Assembly: GCA_017502085.1 (NCBI GenBank)
Contig: JAFVVQ010000057.1
Span: 1 to 64,000, forward strand
Source: Clostridia bacterium
GTDB taxonomy: Bacteria; Bacillota; Clostridia; Oscillospirales; Acutalibacteraceae
Length of the DNA: 64,000 nucleotides
Direction: 5' to 3'
A program made the position numbers and the translations under genes. Below are positions 39,968 through 47,485 of this stretch, one piece after another (within the stretch, counting starts at the first letter, position 1; each line of letters opens with the position of its first letter). The notes under the pieces are model-generated. The model did not search any database. It was not told the origin of the DNA and worked only from the letters and a program-made list of their open reading frames with translations.

Positions 39968-40876
39968 ATGTCTACCAAATTCTCCACAAAAGATATTATC
40001 ACGGGTCTCGTTGTTCTTCTTGCTCTGCTGATGGTTGTTGCGGTTCTGCTTGCAACGGGCGTTATCGGAAACAAGAAGGATGAAACGCAGCCGACGGTTG
40101 TTGAAACAGCTATTATAAAAGTCAGCGAAACGAATGAGTGGGGTGATATCACCTTCTATACGATGGTATCCGAATATATCAGACCCGGTGTATCGTCTGA
40201 CCATACCTACAAAAGAACAACGGCGGCGAAAACGGAATCACCGTTTGCAGAGGTTGACAGCTACGTTTATGTTACTGACGAGAACGGTAGCCCCGTTTAC
40301 GGCGACGACGGAAAACCTGTCACCGAGGTTGTGAAGGTTACCGTTGATAAAAACAGCATTACTACCGAAGAACCCGTACCGCCCGAAACGGTATTTCAGC
40401 AGGTGACCGATGAAAACGGAGCACCCGTGTTTGACGAAAACGGTCAGCCTGTCACGGAGTCGGTAACCGTTGAAGTAACCGTGCCGCCCACAACCGACAG
40501 ATGGGCGGAGGAATCAAGATCCGATAACGGATTCCTTCCTGATATTGAAATTCAGGTCGGCAGAGACGATAAGCTTGCATCCGTTATCGTCGAGCAGATA
40601 AACAGCGACCGATACGATATCGGCGGCAGAGAGCCTCTTGCGGCGGAGCTTAACGGTGTTGCAAGACAGGACAGTACGTTCAGCACGATGCCGGGCTACG
40701 GCGACAGAGTTTCCGGAAGAGGAATGACATTCGTCACCACCTACGGCGGTTCTCAGCTTTATGCCGATATAGCAAAGGCTCTGAGCGGAAAGATTCACAG
40801 CGATACGGCAACGAAGATCGGTGTCGGTGTTTCGAAAGCCGGCGGCAAATATTATACTACGGTCATCATAGAATGA
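39968..40876 (+). CDS. Membrane-anchored protein with degenerate CAP-like C-terminus
   Basis: 302 residues in the glycogen operon. An N-terminal membrane helix (ITGLVVLLALLMVVAVLLATGV, about 11-32) points the rest outward. Two similar linker repeats follow (VTDENGSPVYGDDGKPVTE near 100 and VTDENGAPVFDENGQPVTE near 145), rich in Pro, Thr and acidic residues. The last 100 residues (ASVIVEQINSDRYDIGGREPL ... KIGVGVSKAGGKYYTTVII) follow the outline of a CAP/SCP domain, but its His residues are not evident. Why it lies between glgD and glgA is unknown. It overlaps no neighbour and ends just before the glgA ribosome site. Confidence 0.75.
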   Translation: MSTKFSTKDIITGLVVLLALLMVVAVLLATGVIGNKKDETQPTVVETAIIKVSETNEWGDITFYTMVSEYIRPGVSSDHTYKRTTAAKTESPFAEVDSYVYVTDENGSPVYGDDGKPVTEVVKVTVDKNSITTEEPVPPETVFQQVTDENGAPVFDENGQPVTESVTVEVTVPPTTDRWAEESRSDNGFLPDIEIQVGRDDKLASVIVEQINSDRYDIGGREPLAAELNGVARQDSTFSTMPGYGDRVSGRGMTFVTTYGGSQLYADIAKALSGKIHSDTATKIGVGVSKAGGKYYTTVIIE

Positions 40877-40896
40877 TCATGAAAGGTAGTGAAAAT

Positions 40897-42321
40897 ATGA
40901 AGATATTATATGCAGCGAGCGAAGCCCTGCCTTTTGCGGCGAGCGGCGGCCTTGCGGATGTTGCGGGTTCACTCCCTCAGGCTCTCAAAAGACGCAGAGT
41001 TGATTGCAGAGTTGTTATGCCTCTTTACGGCACAATCAAGGAAGAACTTCGTTCATCAATGAAATTTATCACAAGTATTATGGTGCCCGTTTCATGGCGC
41101 AGACAGTATTGCGGTGTGTTTGAAGCAAAAGCGGGCGGCGTAACTTATTACCTCATCGACAACGAATATTATTTCAAAAGAAACACGCTTTACGGTCATT
41201 ACGATGACGGTGAACGCTATGCTTTCTTCTCAAGAGCGGTTCTTGAAATTCTGCCTCATATCGGCTTCAAGCCCGACATTATTCATTGCAATGACTGGCA
41301 GACGTCACTTGTTCCCGTTTATTACACAACGCTTTACGGCGCAAGAGAAGGATATACGGGTATCAAGACAATTGTGACCATCCATAACATTCAGTATCAG
41401 GGCAAGTACGGCAAGGAGATTCTCGGTGACGTTTTCGGTCTCGGAGAGGAATCGCTTTCTCTTGTTGAATTTGGTGACTGCGTTAATCTTATGAAAGGTG
41501 CAATCGAATGTGCCAATAAGGTGACTACGGTCAGCAACACCTATGCCTGCGAGATTCTTGACCCTTGGTTCAGCCATGGTCTTGATCCTATTCTCAAGGA
41601 CAGAAGCTATAAGCTCAGCGGTATTCTCAACGGCATTGATACCAAGAACTATGACCCCGAAACCGACAGGGATATTTTCTTCAACTATTCGGCAAAGGAA
41701 CCCGGAAATAAGGCGAAGAATAAGGCGGCACTTCAAGAGCTTCTCGGGTTGCCTGTCAATGCGGATGCTCCCGTTATCGGTATCGTTTCAAGACTTGTAT
41801 CCCACAAGGGCTTTGACCTTATCAAGCGAGTAATGTGGGAAGTTCTCGAAACAACTGACACTCAGCTTGCAGTCCTCGGCTCGGGTGACTGGGAATATGA
41901 ATCCTTCTTCAAGGAACTTGCGGCAGCCTTCCCCGAAAAGGTTGGTCTGCGCATCGGTTTTGTTCCCGATATGGCAAGAAAAATCTATGCAGGTGCAGAT
42001 ATCTTCCTGATGCCCTCAAAGAGTGAGCCTTGCGGTCTTTCTCAGATGGTTGCATTGCGCTACGGAACGGTGCCGATCGTCAGAGAAACGGGCGGTCTGA
42101 AGGATACAATTACCGACAGCGGTGACGGTAAGGGCAACGGATTCACTTTCAAGACATACGATGCCCACGATATGCTTGACGCTGTCAGGAGAGCACTTGC
42201 CGCTTATGCGGATAAGAAACTCTGGAACAAACTTGTTATCAGAGCACTCAAGTGTGACAACAGCTGGGGCAAATCGGCAAGAGAATATATTGCTCTCTAT
42301 GAGGACCTTCTCGCAGAGTGA
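40897..42321 (+). CDS. glgA: Glycogen synthase (ADP-glucose)
   Basis: 474 residues from the ATG at 40897 (AAAGG upstream). A GT5 enzyme that extends glycogen from ADP-glucose. The N-terminal loop reads AASGGLADVAGSLP (usually KTGGLADV), HCNDWQTSLVP near residue 136, TIHNIQYQGKYG near 163, ILNGIDTKNYDP near 245, VSRLVSHKGFDL near 298 and the nucleotide-binding end motif PSKSEPCGLSQMVALRYGTVPIVRETGGL near 375. Full length. It closes the glycogen operon, and a terminator follows. Confidence 0.96.
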   Translation: MKILYAASEALPFAASGGLADVAGSLPQALKRRRVDCRVVMPLYGTIKEELRSSMKFITSIMVPVSWRRQYCGVFEAKAGGVTYYLIDNEYYFKRNTLYGHYDDGERYAFFSRAVLEILPHIGFKPDIIHCNDWQTSLVPVYYTTLYGAREGYTGIKTIVTIHNIQYQGKYGKEILGDVFGLGEESLSLVEFGDCVNLMKGAIECANKVTTVSNTYACEILDPWFSHGLDPILKDRSYKLSGILNGIDTKNYDPETDRDIFFNYSAKEPGNKAKNKAALQELLGLPVNADAPVIGIVSRLVSHKGFDLIKRVMWEVLETTDTQLAVLGSGDWEYESFFKELAAAFPEKVGLRIGFVPDMARKIYAGADIFLMPSKSEPCGLSQMVALRYGTVPIVRETGGLKDTITDSGDGKGNGFTFKTYDAHDMLDAVRRALAAYADKKLWNKLVIRALKCDNSWGKSAREYIALYEDLLAE

Positions 42322-42343
42322 TTCTGCGGTTGACGAAAAACAA

Positions 42344-42380
42344 AAGCCGTCGGGAAACCGACGGCTCTTGAACGTTTTTT
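42344..42380. terminator. Terminator between glgA and the HTH regulator
   Basis: AGCCGTCGG/CCGACGGCT stem with a GAAA loop. It is followed by TTTTGTTTTT on the minus strand and, after a few bases, by a T run on the plus strand, so it probably serves both convergent genes. Confidence 0.8.
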
Positions 42381-42387
42381 ACATATG

Positions 42388-43035
42388 TTATCTTAAGAAT
42401 TCGGACGGCAACGGAGGAGTCTTTTTTGTGCAGTCTCTTACGACGAAATCCTCGGCGATGGAGACGAGTGTACTGATAGCCACGGGAATTTCCGCATCGG
42501 GAAGCGGGTTCTTGTTTTTAGAGGGATTGCAAAGAGCTTCTGCAGCGCTATCAATGATTGACAGATACATATCCGTTGCACAGACCTGATTATCGAAAAA
42601 TGCTCTGCCTGCCCAGTTTTTCGGCAGATTACCTGCCGATGCCTGTATAAGAATCAGCTTATAAATTTCGATTGCAATCAGGTTATCTATTCTGACACTT
42701 CCGTACGTGTTGTTCTTTCTCATATAATCGCTCAGAAGAATACCGGCTTTGACAAAGGTACTCAGCGAGGGTGTGGTGTCATTCTTTTCGTTTTCAGCAA
42801 GATCCTCGAGACCTCCGCGATAGTTTCTTGAGGTTGTTCTGCCGAGAAGATAGTCACAGGTTACGCCGTAAAAATCGGCAACTTTAATAAGGAAACTGTG
42901 ACCGCATTCTCTGATGCCTTTTTCATAGTGCGAAAGCAATGCCTGAGAAATTCCAAGCTGAGCGGCGGCTTCCTTCTGGCTGAGACCGCGTTCTTTTCTC
43001 AGCCCGTAAAGTATAACAGGAAAAGTATTATCCAT
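42388..43035 (-). CDS. Helix-turn-helix transcriptional regulator (Xre/Cro type)
   Basis: 215 residues from the ATG at 43035, preceded by GGGGG at 8 nt. The N-terminal domain (ILYGLRKERGLSQKEAAAQLGISQALLSHYEKGIRECG) is a clear Xre-type HTH ending in FYGVTCDYLLGRT. The remaining 140 residues are helical and acidic and may sense a ligand or bind a partner. Conserved proteins of this shape occur in Clostridia next to unrelated genes. It is divergent from the histidine-phosphatase-like gene and repeats in the shared gap may be its operator. Confidence 0.85.
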   Translation of the reverse strand: MDNTFPVILYGLRKERGLSQKEAAAQLGISQALLSHYEKGIRECGHSFLIKVADFYGVTCDYLLGRTTSRNYRGGLEDLAENEKNDTTPSLSTFVKAGILLSDYMRKNNTYGSVRIDNLIAIEIYKLILIQASAGNLPKNWAGRAFFDNQVCATDMYLSIIDSAAEALCNPSKNKNPLPDAEIPVAISTLVSIAEDFVVRDCTKKTPPLPSEFLR

Positions 43036-43069
43036 AATTTCAACCCCCATAATCAGTGGTATAAATATT

Positions 43070-43113
43070 ATATACAGAATTATACTGTTTGTATATCGGT
43101 AAAATATACAGAA
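43070..43113. promoter_or_regulatory. Repeated ATATACAGAA motifs in the divergent control region
   Basis: ATATACAGAA occurs at 43070-43079 and again at 43104-43113, with an inverted relative CTGTTTGTATAT at 43085-43096. The sites lie between the divergent HTH regulator and phosphatase-like genes and overlap TATAAT-like boxes, so they are candidate operators of the HTH protein. Confidence 0.5.
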
Positions 43114-43138
43114 ATCCCTTTGCTTTTTTGGAGGAAAA

Positions 43139-43771
43139 ATGAAATCCTACACTATTCATTTTATCAGAAACGCTCTCACTGACGAAAACCTTGAGGGCAG
43201 ATACATCGGCCATACTGACGTTGAAATCAGTCAGGAAGGTTGCGACCAGCTTGTCGAAATGAAAAAGGAGCTGGTTTTTCCGCCTGTTGATGCGGTTTTC
43301 ACAAGTCCGCTGAAAAGATGTGTCAAAACGGCTGAAATTCTTTATCCCGACAATAAGCCCATCGTTATCGACGGGTTGATTGAATACAACTTCGGTGAGT
43401 TTGAAAATAAAACCGCTGAGGAACTTGAAAAAAACGAATATTTTCCCCGCTGGCTTGCGGGTGAGAAGGGTGTTGCACCGCCCTACGGTGAGAGTAATGA
43501 AGATTTTGCGAAAAGAGTATGCGAAACCTTTGAGAAAATTGCAGAGGGTCTGATGAAAACAGGCACAACAAACACTGCAATCGTCACTCACGGCGGCGTA
43601 ATTATGACAATTCTCGCATCCTACGGCATTCCCGAATACCCGATGCATGAGTGGCTTACCCCCAACGGCTGCGGATTCACTGTCAAGGTGAATCCCTCTC
43701 TCTGGATGAGAGCGAAGAAGTTTGAGGTTTTCAGCGAATTTCCCTATGAAAGAGAAGAATTACCTGATTAA
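43139..43771 (+). CDS. Histidine-phosphatase-like protein without the nucleophile histidine
   Basis: 210 residues of the phosphoglycerate-mutase-like superfamily, with TGGAGG upstream. The first motif, normally (L/I)RHGxT, reads FIRNALT: the phospho-accepting His is Asn11 and the Gly is Ala12. Other active-site residues remain: Arg10, Arg60 (SPLKRCVKTAEIL), Glu82 (IEYNFGEF) and His151 (VTHGG). Without the nucleophile normal phosphatase activity is not expected; it may bind a phospho-ligand or use another mechanism. It lies 24 bp upstream of the GH35 gene and is probably cotranscribed. Confidence 0.85.
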   Translation: MKSYTIHFIRNALTDENLEGRYIGHTDVEISQEGCDQLVEMKKELVFPPVDAVFTSPLKRCVKTAEILYPDNKPIVIDGLIEYNFGEFENKTAEELEKNEYFPRWLAGEKGVAPPYGESNEDFAKRVCETFEKIAEGLMKTGTTNTAIVTHGGVIMTILASYGIPEYPMHEWLTPNGCGFTVKVNPSLWMRAKKFEVFSEFPYEREELPD

Positions 43772-43795
43772 AACGTTGTCATTGAGGTGTGAAAA

Positions 43796-45544
43796 ATGAA
43801 AAAGTTCAGCATAGAAAAAGACGGTTTTTACCTTAACGGCGAGCCTTTCAGGGTGATTGCGGGCGCAATCCATTATTTCAGAGTACCCGCCGAATACTGG
43901 CGAGACAGACTCATCAAGCTCAAGGCCTGCGGCTTCAACACGGTTGAAACCTACGTAGCCTGGAATCTCCACGAAATGCAGGAGGGTGTTTTCGATTATT
44001 CCGATATGCTCGATATCGAGAAATTCCTTGATATTGCGGCTGAACTCGGTCTTTATGCAATCGTCAGACCCGGCCCGTATATCTGTTCCGAATGGGATTT
44101 CGGCGGTTTGCCCTGGTGGCTGCTGAAAAACAGTGACATCCGTCTGCGCTGTATGGATGAGAATTATATTGTGGCGGTCGACCGCTTTTTCGACGATTTT
44201 ATTCCACGAATCGCAAAGCATCAGATTACTGAGGGCGGCAACGTTATTCTCATTCAGGTTGAGAATGAATACGGTAGCTACGGTGACGACAGTGAATATA
44301 TCCGCTATCTCGCAAAGGGTCTTGCTGACAGAGGTATCAACGTGCCTCTCTTCACATCCGACGGTGCAGAGTACCAGATGCTTACGGGCGGAACCGTGCC
44401 CGAAATCCACAAGACCGCAAACTTCGGCTCGAGAGCGGAGGAACAGTTTGCCCGTCTGAGAGAGTATCAGCCTGACGGACCGCTTATGTGCACCGAATTC
44501 TGGAACGGCTGGTTTGACCATTGGACAGAAGCCCATCACAGCCGTGACCCTGAAGATGCCGCAAAGGCACTTGACGAAATTCTTGCATCTGGTGGCAGCG
44601 TTTCGGCGTATATGTTCCACGGCGGAACGAATTTCGGCTATATGAACGGCGCAAACTGCTATGATTTCTATGAGCCGACGGTTTCAAGTTATGATGATGA
44701 TGCTCCCGTCAACGAGTACGGTGATCCGACAGAAAAATATTTCAGAATGCGTGACGTGATCGCAAAATATGCTCCGATTCCCGGAATTGAACTTCCCGCA
44801 CCCGTCAAGAGAATGAACTACGGAGAGGTTAAGTTTACGCAGTCGGCAAAGCTTTTCGACGTGCTTGATTCACTCAGCACTCCCGTTGAAAGCGTAGCTC
44901 CGATGACTATGGAGAAACTTGGTCAGGGCTACGGCTACGTGCTCTATAAGACGCTCGTCAGAGGTCCCCGTGAGGAGCAGAATGTCAGACTTCAGGATGT
45001 GCATGACAGAGGTTACGTCTATCTTGACGGCAAATTTGTCGGCATTCAGTACAGAAACGATACAAAACCGATGACGAGAGTTGCGATTCCTGCTCAGGGA
45101 GCGGAACTCGCAGTGCTTGTTGAGAATATGGGCAGAGTCAATTACGGCGCAAATCTCAGAGACTGCAAGGGTATCACCAAGGGCATCGGCTTCGGCAACA
45201 ACTTCATTTACCATTGGCAGAATTATACTCTTCCCTTTGATGATATTTCAAAAGTGCCGTTCACTGATGGCGTTGAGGCTTTTGACGGCACACCCGTACT
45301 CCTTAAAGGCGAATTTGAGGTTGCTGAAAAGTGCGACACCTTCGTGAAGCTTCCGACTTTCAAGAAAGGCATTATTATCGTCAACGGCAAGGTGCTCTCA
45401 AGACATTGGGAGGTTGGTCCGCAAAGATCGGCATATCTTCCTGCGCCTTTCCTCAGAGAAGGCAAAAACGAAATCGTTGTTTTTGAAACAGAGGGATATG
45501 AGAATCCCGTCGCTCTGCTTGACAGTGAGCCTGATATCGGATAA
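43796..45544 (+). CDS. GH35 family beta-galactosidase
   Basis: 582 residues, a full GH35 enzyme without signal peptide. The barrel shows IAGAIHYFRVPAEYW near residue 21, VAWNLHEMQEGVFDY near 54, RPGPYICSEWDFGGLPWWLL near 91, the acid/base Glu158 in VENEYG and the nucleophile Glu234 in CTEFWNGW. C-terminal jelly-roll domains follow (VYLDGKFVGIQYR, GRVNYGANL). GH35 enzymes release terminal beta-galactose, in gut bacteria often from mucin or plant galactans. Cytoplasmic location implies that substrates are imported. Confidence 0.95.
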   Translation: MKKFSIEKDGFYLNGEPFRVIAGAIHYFRVPAEYWRDRLIKLKACGFNTVETYVAWNLHEMQEGVFDYSDMLDIEKFLDIAAELGLYAIVRPGPYICSEWDFGGLPWWLLKNSDIRLRCMDENYIVAVDRFFDDFIPRIAKHQITEGGNVILIQVENEYGSYGDDSEYIRYLAKGLADRGINVPLFTSDGAEYQMLTGGTVPEIHKTANFGSRAEEQFARLREYQPDGPLMCTEFWNGWFDHWTEAHHSRDPEDAAKALDEILASGGSVSAYMFHGGTNFGYMNGANCYDFYEPTVSSYDDDAPVNEYGDPTEKYFRMRDVIAKYAPIPGIELPAPVKRMNYGEVKFTQSAKLFDVLDSLSTPVESVAPMTMEKLGQGYGYVLYKTLVRGPREEQNVRLQDVHDRGYVYLDGKFVGIQYRNDTKPMTRVAIPAQGAELAVLVENMGRVNYGANLRDCKGITKGIGFGNNFIYHWQNYTLPFDDISKVPFTDGVEAFDGTPVLLKGEFEVAEKCDTFVKLPTFKKGIIIVNGKVLSRHWEVGPQRSAYLPAPFLREGKNEIVVFETEGYENPVALLDSEPDIG

Positions 45545-45566
45545 TCTTACATATCTTATATAAAAG

Positions 45567-45602
45567 GCAAAAGACCGCAGGATAACACCTGCGGTCTTTT
45601 GC
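45567..45602. terminator. Terminator after GH35
   Basis: A 15-bp perfect stem (GCAAAAGACCGCAGG/CCTGCGGTCTTTTGC). The A and T runs in the stem allow action in either direction. Confidence 0.85.
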
Positions 45603-45637
45603 TTCATCCTTCTATAATTCTGTGCTGCCTGAGCAGC

Positions 45638-45671
45638 AAAAAGCGGATTGCGCCGTTAAACGCAATCCGCC
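45638..45671 (-). terminator. Second terminator behind the glycine riboswitch
   Basis: GCGGATTGCG/CGCAATCCGC stem with a T run on the minus strand, 38 nt past the riboswitch. Confidence 0.8.
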
Positions 45672-45704
45672 AAAAAAACACCTTCTGCCCGAAAAAACGG
45701 GGTG
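45672..45704 (-). terminator. Terminator hairpin adjoining the glycine riboswitch
   Basis: On the minus strand CACC...GGTG enclosing CCCG/CGGG is followed by seven Ts. It lies 5 nt after the second aptamer, the place of a riboswitch expression platform. Confidence 0.7.
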
Positions 45705-45708
45705 AAAT

Positions 45709-45874
45709 CTTTGTCCTTTTGCCTGAGAGATTAACGCTTTTGCGCTTTGCACCTTCGGCACTCAATTCAATGAGCTTCTCCAAAGTTCTGTCAGCTTGCA
45801 GTCCTCATCCGTTGCGGACACCTGAGAGTGTTACTCCTTCGGTCGTATTCGTGGGTGTGATACATTTCCTGCAA
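45709..45874 (-). ncRNA. Tandem glycine riboswitch without a downstream gene
   Basis: The minus strand carries two gcvT-type aptamers. The distal aptamer (45709-45785) is canonical: CTTTGGAGA, GCCGAAGGTGCAA, TCTCTCAGGCAAAAGGAC, closed by CTTTG/CAAAG. The proximal aptamer (45796-45874) has CCGAAGGAGTAA, ACTCTCAGG and GAGGACTGCAA with a TTGCAG/CTGCAA closing stem, but its opening strand GGAAATGT has two changes that weaken the pairing with ACACTCTC. Two terminators follow and the next gene (GH35) is convergent, so no coding region follows in sense. The 402-bp gap 45545-45946 holds nothing else. Confidence 0.88.
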
Positions 45875-45902
45875 ACATCGTTCAGAATATTTATTTTTTA
45901 TA

Positions 45903-45931
45903 ATTATATCACAGAATTATCCGTAATGCAA
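45903..45931 (-). promoter_or_regulatory. Promoter of the glycine riboswitch transcript
   Basis: Minus-strand TTGCAT (45926-45931) and TATAAT (45903-45908), 17 bp apart. It starts a transcript about 20 nt before the first aptamer, downstream of the rubrerythrin-fusion gene. Confidence 0.75.
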
Positions 45932-45946
45932 CAGTTAATTCAAAGA

Positions 45947-47260
45947 TTAATAATTTTCAGCATGGAGTTCGAAATATGCCTTGGGATGGTCGCAGACGGG
46001 ACATACCTCGGGAGCTTTTGTGCCGACAACGATGTGACCGCAGTTACGGCATTCCCAGACCTTTACTTCGCTCTTTTCGAATACCTGAGCAGTTTCAACG
46101 TTATGAAGAAGTGCACGGTAACGTTCTTCGTGGGTCTTTTCAATAGCTGCTACTGCACGGAATTTCTCTGCGAGATCGTGGAAGCCTTCTGCATCGGCTG
46201 TTTCGGCAAAGCCTGCATACATATCAGTCCATTCATAGTTTTCACCGTTTGCAGCTTCAACGAGATTTTCAGCTGTGTTGCCGATACCGCCGAGTTCCTT
46301 GAACCACATCTTTGCGTGTTCCTTCTCGTTGTCAGCGGTCTTGAGGAAGAGGGCTGCAATCTGCTCAAAGCCTTCCTTCTTTGCCTTGGATGCGAAATAG
46401 GTGTATTTGTTTCTTGCCATTGATTCGCCTGCGAAAGCTGCTTCGAGGTTCTTTTCGGTCTGTGTGCCTGCGTATTTTGATGCCTTTTCTTCGGCGATAA
46501 TCTCAAGCTTATCGCCGCTTACGCCGCACTTGGGGCAAACCGCAACCGCACCCTTGGGTGCTTCAAAAACTTCACCGCAAACCTTGCATCTGTACTTAAT
46601 CATGTTAGTTTCCTCCTTGATGGAATCATTTTTATTTTCAGGGTTTTTGCTTTCAATTTCAATCGGCTCAAAGTCCGATGCGGGGTGCTTGCAGATAGGA
46701 CAAACGAAATCCTCGGGAAGAGAATCGCCTTCATAAACGTAACCGCAGATTTTGCATACGTACCCTTTTTTCTTCTGAGCCTGAGGCTTCGGTTTGATGT
46801 TGGCGTGATAGTAGGCATATGTGACGCTTTCGTCTTTGCCAAGAGTTTCGGCATCGGTAACGCCGCATATGAACATTCCGTGGGTCTCGAGATCAAGATA
46901 CTGCTCAACCTTAAGGGAAATATATGCGTTGACGTTTTCATCAAGAACCGCAAGTCCGTTTGAAGAGCGTCGGACCTGGACACCTTCAAATTTGTTGCAA
47001 TCCTTACCGCTTCTGAATCCGTAATTCTGAAAAACGGAGAAGGGAGTGCCTTCAGTCAGGCAGTTGACGTTCATGATTCCCGATTTGAGAATGGTATCGT
47101 GCGAATAGTTTGATTTGTTGATAGCAACGGCGACACGGACGGGTGTGCTTGTGAGTTGCATAACCGTGTTGCAGATGAAGCCGTTATCCTTTGTGCCGTC
47201 GTTCGAGGTTACAACGTAAAGTCCGTAACCGATTTTGAAGAGGGCGGTCATATCCGGCAT
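45947..47260 (-). CDS. Flavin reductase-rubredoxin-rubrerythrin fusion protein
   Basis: 437 residues from the ATG at 47260 (GAAAGGAG upstream). Residues 1-155 are a flavin reductase-like domain as in high-molecular-weight rubredoxin. Residues 165-200 are rubredoxin (Cys169/172/187/190). After a polar linker comes a reverse-rubrerythrin-type protein: a rubredoxin-like knuckle (Cys225/228/242/245), a ferritin-like di-iron domain (about 260-395, with [31 protein letters not shown]) and a C-terminal rubredoxin (Cys404/407/420/423). It would pass electrons from NAD(P)H via flavin to peroxide or O2. An internal ribosome site lies at Met220. Confidence 0.92.
   Translation of the reverse strand: MPDMTALFKIGYGLYVVTSNDGTKDNGFICNTVMQLTSTPVRVAVAINKSNYSHDTILKSGIMNVNCLTEGTPFSVFQNYGFRSGKDCNKFEGVQVRRSSNGLAVLDENVNAYISLKVEQYLDLETHGMFICGVTDAETLGKDESVTYAYYHANIKPKPQAQKKKGYVCKICGYVYEGDSLPEDFVCPICKHPASDFEPIEIESKNPENKNDSIKEETNMIKYRCKVCGEVFEAPKGAVAVCPKCGVSGDKLEIIAEEKASKYAGTQTEKNLEAAFAGESMARNKYTYFASKAKKEGFEQIAALFLKTADNEKEHAKMWFKELGGIGNTAENLVEAANGENYEWTDMYAGFAETADAEGFHDLAEKFRAVAAIEKTHEERYRALLHNVETAQVFEKSEVKVWECRNCGHIVVGTKAPEVCPVCDHPKAYFELHAENY
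46601..46618 (-). promoter_or_regulatory. Internal ribosome site and start within the rubrerythrin fusion
   Basis: AAGGAGG, eight bases and an in-frame ATG lie at the junction between the flavin reductase-rubredoxin half and the rubrerythrin half. Translation from here would give a normal-size rubrerythrin of 218 residues (45947-46603). Confidence 0.65.
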
Positions 47261-47300
47261 ATGCATTCTCCTTTCGCTTAACAATAATCAGTATGCCACA

Positions 47301-47350
47301 ATTATAATCCAAAATTCACCGTTTGTCAACACAATAACGATAATCATTAT
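47301..47350 (-). promoter_or_regulatory. Promoter with PerR-like box upstream of the rubrerythrin fusion
   Basis: Minus-strand TTGACA (47324-47329) and TATAAT (47301-47306) with 17-bp spacing. Just upstream is ATAATCATTAT (47340-47350), the core of the PerR/Fur box TTATAATnATTATAA, which fits peroxide-controlled expression. Confidence 0.7.
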
Positions 47351-47404
47351 TGATATTATGAGAAATTTTTAAAATAATTTTATATTTTGGTATCACCGAA
47401 AATG

Positions 47405-47448
47405 CAAAAGTGACTTGCAAAGGCGAATTCCCTGTGCAAGTCACTTGT
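47405..47448 (-). terminator. gdhA terminator
   Basis: A 12-bp stem AAGTGACTTGCA/TGCAAGTCACTT; leftward it is followed by TTGCATTTTC, a weak T-tract. Confidence 0.65.
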
Positions 47449-47485
47449 TCATTCAGTATCTGTCAGTTTTCGTTTGCTGAGAAAA

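Noticed and set aside
45398-45607. Small minus-strand frame after the glycine riboswitch as its target
   Set aside because: It follows two terminators, is antisense to GH35, includes the GH35 terminator stem as coding sequence and its ribosome site abuts the start codon.
45599-46423. 274-residue plus-strand frame
   Set aside because: It runs antisense to the glycine riboswitch and the rubrerythrin fusion and crosses two terminators.
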